From assembly GCF_004138485.1 (NCBI RefSeq), contig NZ_RYEV01000010.1, forward strand, positions 248,001 to 312,000: a stretch of 64,000 nt of DNA, in the 5' to 3' direction. Below, piece by piece: positions 19,568 to 27,306 of this stretch. The notes under the pieces are model-generated. The model ran no database searches, was not told the origin of the DNA, and saw nothing but the letters and a program-made list of their open reading frames with translations. The stretch's first letter is position 1, and every line of letters begins with the position of its first letter. The translations under genes were made by a program, and so were the position numbers. The stretch comes from Peristeroidobacter soli. GTDB taxonomy: Bacteria > Pseudomonadota > Gammaproteobacteria > Steroidobacterales > Steroidobacteraceae.

Positions 19568-22303
19568 GTGAGCGCTGACATGTTCGAGATCGCGTTCTTG
19601 TCCACTGCGCAGATCTCATTGCTACCCGCGGTAGTCATGGCGGTGGCCCTGTTGTGGGGCTGGCGATGGTCGATAGCAACGGCACTGGTCATCTGTGCCA
19701 TCGCGTTGCTCCTGCAGGACGATCCGTGGCCCACCGCGCTCACCATGCCGTTCGCCGCGGCCGGCGGCCAGCTGCTGCGATGGGGCGCCCGCTGCGTCTC
19801 CGCAGCTCTCGTGCAACTGCTCCCCCACCTCTTTCTTTATATACAGTCGCTGCCGGGCACTGCTCTGGACCGGCCTTTGTCGATCGCCGCCACTGCGTTG
19901 ACGGAAGCAAGCGTCAACGTCGCGCTGGCGAGCGCGTGTCTCATCCTGCTGCCCCAGCGGGGCAGACACACCGGACAACGTGCCCGTGTGCACGCCGGGC
20001 ACATCGTCTTCACGCTCATCTCCGGAGTCTCTGGGCTCACCGCGCTCGGCCTGCTCGGCGAGCTGCCACCGGGGATGCCTGTCGATGAGAGCTCCATGCG
20101 CCTGTGCAGCCTGCTGCTCGCCGCACTCGCGCTCAGCCAGGTCGTGACGTGGCGGGCCACGACGCGACTGATGTCGGTGCAGCGTTGGCTGAGTGGCGAC
20201 ACCAAGACGAGTCCGGCGGTGCCAGCGCTGCTCGAAGAGACGATCTCACCCCTGCTTCGAGAAATGCACCACCTGCGACGGGACATCGCGCACCGTCGCC
20301 AGGATCTGCTGGCGGCCGAGCAGGAGATCGAGCAGATGCGACAGGCGGCCGAGGTCGCGCAGCGCGACTTGAAACTGTGCGCTCAGCAGGTTCGCCGCAA
20401 GCGGCGTGAGCTCGAAGCGGTCAGAAACCGCTACCGCGTGCTGATGAATCACTGCTCGGATGTCACTCTGTTCGCCACCCGCGAGGGCAAGATCGAGTCC
20501 GCCAGCCGCTCCATCGCAACCTTGCTGGGCTATGAGCCGGTGGCGATGAAGGGGCAACGCCTCGGCGTGCTCATTCCGGCGCACCAGACGCTCGAGCATC
20601 CGCTCAACCTCACGCAGCTCGAAAAAGTGCGCGCCGGCACGCGGCCCATCGAAACCATACTGCGAACGGCCGAGGGCAAGGAGGTCAGCGCGTACGTCCA
20701 GATCACTCCCTACGCTCAGGCCGACGGCGATCGCTACGCCATCCACGTGCGCGATCCCAGTGGCATGCGTGCGGCAATCACCGCGCTGAAACGCGCTCAG
20801 AAACTGACCGAATCGGCACAGCGCTCGCGGGATCTGTTCATCGCCACCATGAGTCACGAGTTGCGCACGCCGCTGCATGGGCTCATGGCAACGCTCGAGA
20901 TGATGCGCGCCGACCAGTCCTCGCCGCAGGAGCTGCAACAGCGGCTGTCGGTCGCCCGGCTGTCGGCGCGCTCGCTGCTCAAGATCGCCAACGACATCCT
21001 CGATCTCACCCGTATCAATTCGGGACATTTCACACTCCAGGATGAAGTGTTCTCGCTGGCGCGGCTGCTGCACGAAGTGATCGACGCCTCCCGCGCCCAG
21101 GCCGATTCCCTGCACTTGAGTCTCTCGTTGCAGCTGCCGAATACATTGCCGCCCTCGTTCCACGGCGATCCGACGCGCTTGAAGCAGATCATGAACAACC
21201 TGATCTCCAATGCGTTGAAGTGCACCACCCGCGGTGGCATCCACTTGAACGTCGCGTACGACGGCCGGCAGATCACCATCGACGTGATCGACACTGGCGA
21301 GGGCGTGCCCGTCGACAGACGCCACGCAATCTTCGATCCGTTCGTTCAAGTCGAAACGGCCACCTCGCGCCACGGCGGCACGGGACTGGGATTGCCCATC
21401 AGTCGTCGACTGGCGCAGGCGATGGGCGGTGACCTGGTGTTGCTGCGATCGAGCACGGCCGGTTCGGTGTTCCGGCTCACCGTGGCGCTGGGCGCCTCGC
21501 ACGAGACGCCGCCGGATGAGCAGACTCAACGCATCTTTCGCAATCCACGCGGCCGCATCCTGGTGGTGGAAGACAACAGCACCAATCGGTTCGTGGCCGA
21601 AGCGCTGCTGCTCAACCTGCAATGCCCGGCCACCATCGTCGACAACGGCGAGGATGCCTTGCGCCTGATGAGCCAGGAACAGTTCGATCTGATTCTGATG
21701 GATTGCCAGATGCCGGGCATGGACGGCTACCAGACCACCCGGCGGCTGCGCGCCATGCTGCCGCATCGAATCCCCATCATTGCCATGACCGCGAACGCGA
21801 TGGCCGACGACCGGCCGCGCTGCCTCGAGGCGGGGATGGATGATTTCCTGCCCAAGCCATTCGGCCGGGCAGCGCTGCACGACATCCTGTGTAAGTGGCT
21901 GCGTCCCGGGGAGCAGCCTCGCGCGCGCGTGGTGCCGGGCGAGCGGCTGTCGAACCTGCCCGACATGGATACCCAGGTGTTCGACGAGCTGCGCCACAGC
22001 CTGAATCATCAACGTGCACCGCTACAACGCATTTGCGATTCGTTCGTCGACTCGACCGAGCAGACGCTGTCGCTGCTGGATGGCAGCGAGCGCGACACGC
22101 CGAAGCTCAAGAGATATCTGCACAGCCTGCTCGGCAGCGCCGGCATGGTGGGGGCGCGCCGCGTGGAGCATCTCGCGGGTTACCTGCAAACCGTGGTGAC
22201 CGATGGCGATGAGGCGGGTGCCGCCGCCGCCGCGCCTGCCCTGAGACAATCCATGCAGCGATTCCATCGCGAGTTCCAGCGGCGAATCTCGGAGGACAGC
22301 TGA
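19568..22303 (+). CDS. Membrane hybrid histidine kinase with REC and HPt (kinase 1)
   Basis: 911 residues from GTG 19568 (ATG 19580 is an alternative). The N-terminal ~210 residues hold about five or six hydrophobic segments, a multi-pass membrane sensor of no family I can name. Then come a coiled coil (about 230-295), a PAS domain (about 296-400), HisKA with [11 protein letters not shown] (His430), HATPase (N box NNLISNALKC, DTGEGV, GTGLGL), a receiver (VVEDN, phosphoacceptor D712 in LMDCQMPGMDG, Lys in PKPFG) and a C-terminal HPt with H852 (LHSLLGSAGMVGA). All phosphorelay residues are present, so it can pass phosphate on to a separate regulator. It is divergent from the giant adhesin and paralogous along its full length to the kinase at 43094-45991. 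The likely partners in this window are the two receiver-winged-helix proteins. Confidence 0.9.
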   Translation: MSADMFEIAFLSTAQISLLPAVVMAVALLWGWRWSIATALVICAIALLLQDDPWPTALTMPFAAAGGQLLRWGARCVSAALVQLLPHLFLYIQSLPGTALDRPLSIAATALTEASVNVALASACLILLPQRGRHTGQRARVHAGHIVFTLISGVSGLTALGLLGELPPGMPVDESSMRLCSLLLAALALSQVVTWRATTRLMSVQRWLSGDTKTSPAVPALLEETISPLLREMHHLRRDIAHRRQDLLAAEQEIEQMRQAAEVAQRDLKLCAQQVRRKRRELEAVRNRYRVLMNHCSDVTLFATREGKIESASRSIATLLGYEPVAMKGQRLGVLIPAHQTLEHPLNLTQLEKVRAGTRPIETILRTAEGKEVSAYVQITPYAQADGDRYAIHVRDPSGMRAAITALKRAQKLTESAQRSRDLFIATMSHELRTPLHGLMATLEMMRADQSSPQELQQRLSVARLSARSLLKIANDILDLTRINSGHFTLQDEVFSLARLLHEVIDASRAQADSLHLSLSLQLPNTLPPSFHGDPTRLKQIMNNLISNALKCTTRGGIHLNVAYDGRQITIDVIDTGEGVPVDRRHAIFDPFVQVETATSRHGGTGLGLPISRRLAQAMGGDLVLLRSSTAGSVFRLTVALGASHETPPDEQTQRIFRNPRGRILVVEDNSTNRFVAEALLLNLQCPATIVDNGEDALRLMSQEQFDLILMDCQMPGMDGYQTTRRLRAMLPHRIPIIAMTANAMADDRPRCLEAGMDDFLPKPFGRAALHDILCKWLRPGEQPRARVVPGERLSNLPDMDTQVFDELRHSLNHQRAPLQRICDSFVDSTEQTLSLLDGSERDTPKLKRYLHSLLGSAGMVGARRVEHLAGYLQTVVTDGDEAGAAAAAPALRQSMQRFHREFQRRISEDS

Positions 22304-22315
22304 GCCTCGACGCGC

Positions 22316-23107
22316 CTATGCCCCGCCGTGCTGAGTCACGGGTTGCCAGCGCAGCCCGGTGCCCACGCTGTCGTAACGAACGTCCATGCGAATCGGGTAG
22401 ACGTCGGCGAGAAAGAAACCGCGCTGGAATTCGAGTGGTGCCCCGTGCGCATCCCGGCTGAGCGAGTCCGTCATCAGAATCGGCGTGCCGACGGCCACAT
22501 CCAGCAGCGGCGCGGTGTCCGCGTCGGCGGCAACGGCATGAGTCGTATGCGAACCGGTCGCGGGCACATAGCCCAGTTCCTTCAATGCCGTGAGTATCAG
22601 CTTGTCAGTGATCCTGGCCCGCGTGAGCTTGCCGGCGACCGCCTCGGGAATATAGCTCGAGGTAACCGAGAAGCAGGTCTTGTCGAACTGCCGCGTCCGT
22701 ACGATCAACAGTGAACGCGCGCCAAAATCCGGTGCCTCGCGCAATACATAGGCGGGCGTATCGACGCGGGCGAACTTCAGGCATTTGGAACGGGTCGCCT
22801 GCGCGAAGCGATCGAGATCGTGAACCAGGCCGGCGAGTCTCTGCCAGCTCGCGGGGTCCCGATCGGAAGCGAGTGCATAGGTGCCGCTGCCGCGCCGACG
22901 CACCACCCGGCGTTCGCGCACCATGCGATCGATCGCGCGTCGCACGGTATTGCGCGAAACCTGATACAGCTTCATGAGCTCGTTCTCGGTCGGCAAAGCG
23001 GCACCGCTGCGAATGGTGCCCTCGGCAAGGGCCCGGACAAGAAGACTGTATACCTGATGGTACCGGGTGACGCCCGTTCGACGCCCGATCCTGCCGACTC
23101 GATTCAT
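22316..23107 (-). CDS. GntR-family regulator with UTRA domain (HutC-like)
   Basis: 263 residues from ATG 23107 (MNRVGRIG), chosen because a good ribosome site (aggag) lies 6 bases upstream; longer in-frame starts lack one. The winged helix-turn-helix (about 10-80) shows the GntR pattern LPTENELMKLYQVSRNTVRRAI followed by a wing (RRGSGTYALA). The rest is a UTRA ligand-binding domain (about 95-255, with SLLIVRTRQFD and TDSLSRDAHGAPLEF). The family responds to small metabolites (sugar phosphates, urocanate and similar). No catabolic genes lie next to it, so its ligand and targets cannot be deduced. It is convergent with hybrid kinase 1, with 12 bases between the stop codons. Confidence 0.88.
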   Translation of the reverse strand: MNRVGRIGRRTGVTRYHQVYSLLVRALAEGTIRSGAALPTENELMKLYQVSRNTVRRAIDRMVRERRVVRRRGSGTYALASDRDPASWQRLAGLVHDLDRFAQATRSKCLKFARVDTPAYVLREAPDFGARSLLIVRTRQFDKTCFSVTSSYIPEAVAGKLTRARITDKLILTALKELGYVPATGSHTTHAVAADADTAPLLDVAVGTPILMTDSLSRDAHGAPLEFQRGFFLADVYPIRMDVRYDSVGTGLRWQPVTQHGGA

Positions 23108-23261
23108 AGCTCTCCTGTTGCAGGCTCTTGCAACTCGATGCTTTCGGGCACTTCCATGCGCAAGCGATTCTAGTGGGGACAAGCCTGCCCGTGAAAGTCG
23201 CGGCGCGCAATAACATTCACAATGTCGCGGCCGCGCGACGCCGAAGTCGAGTGAGAACCGA

Positions 23262-23633
23262 TCAGGAGAGCTTACGGAAATTGGGCACCTCGGCGATACG
23301 AACAAAGGTCCCTTCGATCCGGCTGTCGGGCTTGCCGACGACGCGCGCCACGTATTCTATGCGTTTGCAATCGAGCGAGATCTCGCCGATGCCTTCGGTC
23401 TCGTACGGCGCACCGTCGCTGGTCCGCGGCACCTTGCGTCGCTCACCGTGAAATGCCACGAAGGCCCTGAAAAAAATCCGGCTGGCCTCGCGCCGGTAGA
23501 TGCCCACGAAATGGTACCTTTCGTTGCCGCCGACGATGCGTCGATCGTCCAGCAACACCACTGTGCCGCACTCCCTCCTCCTCCTGGGCATTCCATCGCC
23601 GCGGCTCTTCACCATCCACAGGGCTTCAACCAC
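23262..23633 (-). CDS. GrlR-like small regulatory protein
   Basis: 123 residues from GTG 23633, supported by aggag with 5-base spacing upstream. The pattern EALWMVK ... GTVVLLDDRRIVGGNERYHF ... VGIYRR resembles the GrlR family (beta-barrel proteins known as negative regulators of type III secretion in LEE pathogens, with many uncharacterised relatives in other proteobacteria). There is no signal peptide or membrane segment. It lies alone between the phosphatase gene and the GntR gene with about 155 bases on each side. No type III secretion gene or GrlA partner is in the window, so a different role is likely. The assignment rests on pattern recall and would need a profile search. Confidence 0.6.
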   Translation of the reverse strand: MVEALWMVKSRGDGMPRRRRECGTVVLLDDRRIVGGNERYHFVGIYRREASRIFFRAFVAFHGERRKVPRTSDGAPYETEGIGEISLDCKRIEYVARVVGKPDSRIEGTFVRIAEVPNFRKLS

Positions 23634-23794
23634 CTACTTCTCCTATATACGCCGAGACGCACGCCGGTCGACCGACCCTTGTTCTTTTCGCGCCTCAGCG
23701 AGTCGTGAACTTTAGTGCATAAGCGATTGCGCGTATAGAAAGCTGCCGCGGTGCGAACCTACGTCCTGAATCAGGGACAACTGCCCGCACACTG

Positions 23795-24307
23795 TCAGTG
23801 CACGCGCCGCTGTCGATTGTCATCCGTGGCGCTCGCCAGGGACCGTAGCGTCAACGTCAAGCGCCGCCGCCATTCCGTTACACATTCCTGTAACAAGCCG
23901 AAGGTCCACTCGCGCGACAACTGCGAGGTGACGATGGGCTCACCGATGTTCACGCCGCGCCAGCATCCGAGCAGCAGCACGCGGCCGGCATACGTTGGCA
24001 TGACACGCAGCACATGCCGCTGCTGCAGCTCATCCATGGTCAGGATCAGATCGGCATCATGCATCAGTGCCGGAGTCAGGCGCCGCGTGCGATGCGCTTC
24101 GATCTCAAGCAAGCCGTGTTCGAGCGCGATCTCGCGAGCGGCGTCATGCGCCGGGGCGCCCTCTTGGGCATGAAGGCCGGCGGATTGGACGTCGATCAGG
24201 TAGCCCGCCCACTCCCGCCGCATCAGGTACTCGGCCAGCGGACTGCGGAAGCGGTTGGCGGAACACACGATCAGAATGCGCAGGGCGTTGCTGTCGGACG
24301 GCTTCAT
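23795..24307 (-). CDS. Low-molecular-weight protein tyrosine phosphatase-like
   Basis: 170 residues. The N-terminal P-loop VCSANRFRSP fits the C-x5-R-S signature (catalytic Cys, Arg and Ser present). The general-acid loop, normally DPY or DP, reads IGEP-IV, so Asp is replaced by Glu and the following Tyr is absent. In Wzb/Etp relatives these enzymes dephosphorylate tyrosine kinases that control capsule or exopolysaccharide export, but no such kinase is in the window. The start overlaps the stop of the EAL gene (ATGA), making it the last gene of the bactofilin operon. The extra C-terminal tail of ~25 residues is basic. It could be an active phosphatase with altered kinetics or a binding protein. 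Confidence 0.8.
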   Translation of the reverse strand: MKPSDSNALRILIVCSANRFRSPLAEYLMRREWAGYLIDVQSAGLHAQEGAPAHDAAREIALEHGLLEIEAHRTRRLTPALMHDADLILTMDELQQRHVLRVMPTYAGRVLLLGCWRGVNIGEPIVTSQLSREWTFGLLQECVTEWRRRLTLTLRSLASATDDNRQRRVH

Positions 24308-25170
24308 GACAAGGCATGTCCTCGAAAGACTTCACCGCGCCAGCGGCCCGGCGGCGGCATGGGCAGCTGCAGGCGACTCAGCAGATCGTCGCGATTCAGC
24401 GCCGGACTGAAGTAGTAGCCCTGGCCGATATCGCAACCCAATTGGCGCAGGTACGACAGCTGCTGCTCGGTCTCGATGCCTTCGGCGATGGTCTCCAGGC
24501 CAATATCACGTCCCAGCCGGATGATGGCATCGACGATGACCTCGGCCTTGCGACTCACGCCGAGCTGCGCCACGAAGCTGCGATCGATCTTCAGATGGCG
24601 CACCGGCAGACGCGTCAGCAAGCTCAGCGACGAATAGCCGGTGCCGAAGTCGTCGAGCGCGAGGCGCACGTTGGCGGCCGCCAGCGCGTTCAACGCACCG
24701 ACCACATCGTAGGAGTCGGGCAGCGACGCCGACTCGGTCAACTCCAGGTCGAGGCCCGCGCCCGCCGCCTGCCAGGTGTCGCAGATCGACAGCACCCAGC
24801 TCAAGAAACCGCGCTCGCGCAGCTGCAAGGGCGAAATGTTGATGGCGACACGCACGACACTCTGGCCATGACGGTGCCAGTAAGCGGAGTCCGAGGCCGC
24901 GCATTCGAACAGCCACGCGCCGACCCGATTGATCAGGCCGCTGCTTTCGAGCAGCGGCACGAAGGCCGAGGGTGAGATCCACGACCCGGTGTCGGTACAC
25001 CATCGCAGCAGTGCCTCGACGCCTTGCAGCTCTCCGGTGGCGAGATGGAACTTCGGCTGATAATGCACCTTCAGCTCATGACGCTCGAGCGCGCGCTGCA
25101 GCTGTTGTTCGAGCGGGGACTGCATGGCCGGTGCCCGTTCAACTCGCAAGGGAGAACTGTCTGCATGCAT
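24304..25170 (-). CDS. EAL-domain cyclic-di-GMP phosphodiesterase
   Basis: About 288 residues from ATG 25170 (MHADSSPL); ATG 25125 (MQSPLEQQ) is also possible and would avoid a 32-base overlap with the upstream gene. It consists of a single EAL domain with the full set of catalytic motifs: YQPKF, VEALLRW, NISPLQL, LELTES, LALDDFGTGYSSL, LKIDRSFV, and TIAEGIET with the terminal QGYYFSPAL. Active hydrolysis of c-di-GMP is therefore expected. No sensor or membrane segment is present; control must come from expression or partners. It sits between an unknown 140-residue protein and a tyrosine phosphatase in the bactofilin operon. By lowering c-di-GMP it could oppose the adhesion genes around it. 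Confidence 0.9.
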   Translation of the reverse strand: MHADSSPLRVERAPAMQSPLEQQLQRALERHELKVHYQPKFHLATGELQGVEALLRWCTDTGSWISPSAFVPLLESSGLINRVGAWLFECAASDSAYWHRHGQSVVRVAINISPLQLRERGFLSWVLSICDTWQAAGAGLDLELTESASLPDSYDVVGALNALAAANVRLALDDFGTGYSSLSLLTRLPVRHLKIDRSFVAQLGVSRKAEVIVDAIIRLGRDIGLETIAEGIETEQQLSYLRQLGCDIGQGYYFSPALNRDDLLSRLQLPMPPPGRWRGEVFRGHALS

Positions 25171-25561
25171 CGCCCGGCCCGCTGTCATCAGCCACCGGCT
25201 GATCGTCGAGCACGCTGTACAATACCCACTGCCCGGTCGCCCGGCGCAACCAGGCACCGGTGGCGGCCAGCACGCCGTCGTGATCGTAGAACGCCAGCTT
25301 CAGCGTGATCTCCCCGGCTTCCTCGCCCGGGAAGCGAACGCGTTGCGCGACCACGAACCAGATGCGATGCCCGTCGGTCCATGCACGCCACTGCGAGTCC
25401 GCATCCGACTTTCTGGCGCGTGCCTGCAGACACAACGGCAATTCATCGAGCGCCTCGATCCCTTGCGCGTCCTCCGGCACATAGCGACGTTCGCGAGCGA
25501 ACTCCTCCAGCAACGCGCCGAGGCGCCGTGCGTCTCCGCGGGTCATGCAGTGCTTGCTCAT
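25139..25561 (-). CDS. Protein of unknown function in bactofilin operon
   Basis: 140 residues from ATG 25561 (MSKHCMTRG), chosen for a gggag ribosome site 6 bases upstream. There is no signal peptide or membrane segment. It is alpha/beta in appearance: an N-terminal helix (ARRLGALLEEFARERRY) followed by strands with W-AWTDGHRIWFVVA and TLKLAFYDHDGVLAATGAWL. I do not recognise a family. It lies between bactofilin (about 20 bases upstream) and the EAL gene, which it overlaps slightly, and so is almost certainly co-transcribed with them. Confidence 0.65.
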   Translation of the reverse strand: MSKHCMTRGDARRLGALLEEFARERRYVPEDAQGIEALDELPLCLQARARKSDADSQWRAWTDGHRIWFVVAQRVRFPGEEAGEITLKLAFYDHDGVLAATGAWLRRATGQWVLYSVLDDQPVADDSGPGDACRQFSLAS

Positions 25562-25582
25562 CGGCTTCTCCCGCAACCCCGG

Positions 25583-26167
25583 CTAGTTTCGATCCGCGAT
25601 GGTGTTGGTCTTCTCGACGTTCCGATCGCCGCTCCACCACGCGAACGCCGCGCCACCCGACAGCGCCAGACCGATGGCGACCGAGAACATGAACAGGTGC
25701 AAGCCGCGCTTCGGACGATATTTGCTGAATGCCGGCAGCGTGGCCGGCACCTTGTTGGGCTCGGCGCGCCGTTCCATCGAATTGACCTCGCCGGTGACAC
25801 AGGCGCCCCGGTGCACGACGATGTACGGAGCGGAGATTCTTCCAGAAACGACGGCCGAAGCACGCAACACGATCTCCTCGGTCGCGATCGCCTCGCCGCT
25901 CAACATTCCGGAGATCTCCACGCGGGCCGCCTTCGCGACGCCGTGAAACTCACCGCCGCGGCTGATCGACAGCGAGGAGCATTCGACATCCGCCTCCCCG
26001 AGCGCACCATCCACGAAGATGGATCCAGCCGTCTGAAACTTGCCGGAGGTGCGCACACCGAGGCCGATCACGATGTCATCGGTGCGGCTGGTGACGTGTG
26101 GATCGACGGGTGCCCTGGCGGCGCTCGTGCTGGTGACGGACTTCGAATCGACGTTAACGGAACTCAT
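25583..26167 (-). CDS. Bactofilin with C-terminal membrane segment
   Basis: About 194 residues from ATG 26167 (MSSVNVDSK), which overlaps the stop of the Xer-like gene (ATGA). The central ~95 residues show the regular six- to seven-residue strand pattern of the bactofilin beta-helix (IVIGLGVRTSGKF, GSIFVDGALG, ISRGGEFHGVAK, VEISGMLSG, IVLRASAVVSG, YIVVHRGACVTGEV). A basic stretch (YRPKRG) and a hydrophobic segment (FMFSVAIGLALSGGAAFAWW) follow. Bactofilins polymerise into membrane-associated filaments that position envelope enzymes or machines. A C-terminal transmembrane helix is less usual than the short N-terminal membrane-targeting tail. It may scaffold the secretion or adhesin apparatus encoded nearby; that is inference. 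Confidence 0.88.
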   Translation of the reverse strand: MSSVNVDSKSVTSTSAARAPVDPHVTSRTDDIVIGLGVRTSGKFQTAGSIFVDGALGEADVECSSLSISRGGEFHGVAKAARVEISGMLSGEAIATEEIVLRASAVVSGRISAPYIVVHRGACVTGEVNSMERRAEPNKVPATLPAFSKYRPKRGLHLFMFSVAIGLALSGGAAFAWWSGDRNVEKTNTIADRN

Positions 26168-27003
26168 GACGGCTCCATCCCGGTACTGAAACATTTCGAT
26201 GTCGAAATCTTGCCCGGTTCGATCCGCAGCCGCGCGCCAGAAAGATTCGAAACGAAAGCATTCCTGGCGGGCGCCTCTCGATACGTGACCAGCGTGCGAC
26301 AAGCCTCGGCCCGGCGCCGGAACGCGTCCCAGAACGCCCGCCCGGTCAACGCCCGCCCGCCGCAGGATGGAAAAACGTGCACGCAGTCACGCCCCTGGAG
26401 CAGCACCTCGCGAGGATCGACGAGGAATTCCTTCAACATCGCGACCAGGGTGTCACTCAGCGACACACTGTGTACCAGACGCCGGCCCCGCACCGACAGG
26501 CTGCCCTGCTCGAGATGCAGATCGCTCAGGCGTAGTGAGATCAATTGCGCGGCCCGCAGCCCACCCGAGATCATCAGCGCCAACATGGCGCGATCTCGGG
26601 CAGCGACGGCGCGAGCGCTCTCGCGCTGACGCCGGATCGTGGTCGCCCTGGGCCGCCGCTGCTCGTCCCAGTGCGCGATGCTCTGATGAAGCATCGGATT
26701 GTCGTCACGAGCGTGGCTGTCACACAGGAAGGAATAGAAGCGCCGCAGACTGAGCAGCACGCGGGGAACCTTGCGTGCCGTGGCACGACTGCTCACCCAC
26801 TCTGAAAGGTATCGATGCAACTGCTGGTCGCTGGCGCTCGCGAGGGTGCAGCCCTCGAACTGCTGCAGCCAGCGATCCAGGCCGCGCAGATCGGCGCGAT
26901 AGTCGGCGCAGGTGTAGATCGAATAGCGGTTCTCGACGAGCAGCACGTCGGTGAACCGGCGCACCAGGTCATCGGACTGACCGAGCCAGGGATCGATGTT
27001 CAT
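26164..27003 (-). CDS. Xer-like tyrosine recombinase homologue lacking C-terminal catalytic motifs
   Basis: 279 residues. The N-terminal half matches the SAM-like core-binding domain of XerC/D (about 10-115: FTDVLLVENRYSIYTCADYRADLRGLDRWL, quoted here only as pattern). The catalytic half begins normally, with the first Arg at R150 in SGGLRAAQLISLRLSDL, but the Lys position reads VRGRRLVHS. No HxLRH box, second His or nucleophilic Tyr follows. The protein ends in an unrelated tail (RIEPGKISTSKCFSTG) that runs directly into the bactofilin start (ATGA overlap). The other two frames of the tail do not restore the box, so a simple frameshift is not the cause. Recombination is unlikely; a DNA-binding or structural role is possible. 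It starts 6 bases after the small membrane protein gene. Confidence 0.75.
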   Translation of the reverse strand: MNIDPWLGQSDDLVRRFTDVLLVENRYSIYTCADYRADLRGLDRWLQQFEGCTLASASDQQLHRYLSEWVSSRATARKVPRVLLSLRRFYSFLCDSHARDDNPMLHQSIAHWDEQRRPRATTIRRQRESARAVAARDRAMLALMISGGLRAAQLISLRLSDLHLEQGSLSVRGRRLVHSVSLSDTLVAMLKEFLVDPREVLLQGRDCVHVFPSCGGRALTGRAFWDAFRRRAEACRTLVTYREAPARNAFVSNLSGARLRIEPGKISTSKCFSTGMEPS

Positions 27004-27009
27004 ACCGGC

Positions 27010-27213
27010 TCAGAACAACGCAACGAGCGCGAACACGATCGCCCACAGGCAGGCGGACAACCCCAGGGCGATCAGGATGCCGCGGGCCGCACTCAGCCCG
27101 TCCTCCTGCTGCGGGCCCGGCGGCCTGGCCCGGCGTTGATCCACGTCACATTCCAACCGCTCGCCGGGAAGCTCCAGAGAAATCTGATGCGATCGCAGAT
27201 TCAGGTGGCTCAT
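27010..27213 (-). CDS. Small membrane protein, first gene of bactofilin operon
   Basis: 67 residues from ATG 27213 (MSHLNLRSH); ATG 27252 would give 80. The N-terminal ~45 residues are hydrophilic and charged (ELPGERLECDVDQRRARPP). The C terminus is one hydrophobic helix (GILIALGLSACLWAIVFALVALF), suggesting a tail-anchored inner membrane protein. The stop lies 6 bases before the Xer-like start, so the genes are coupled. No family recognised. Confidence 0.6.
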   Translation of the reverse strand: MSHLNLRSHQISLELPGERLECDVDQRRARPPGPQQEDGLSAARGILIALGLSACLWAIVFALVALF

Positions 27214-27306
27214 GGACTCATGCTCCGCTGGATTGTTGTTGCCTGAAGTCATTGTGCGTGCAGTCGCGGCGGGCGGCGCTACAGATGGATGCACTTCGCA
27301 TGCAAC

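Noticed and set aside
26164-27003. Active integrase marking a mobile element
   Set aside because: Catalytic C-terminal motifs are missing, the gene is embedded in an operon, and no tRNA, attachment repeats or other phage/plasmid genes are nearby.
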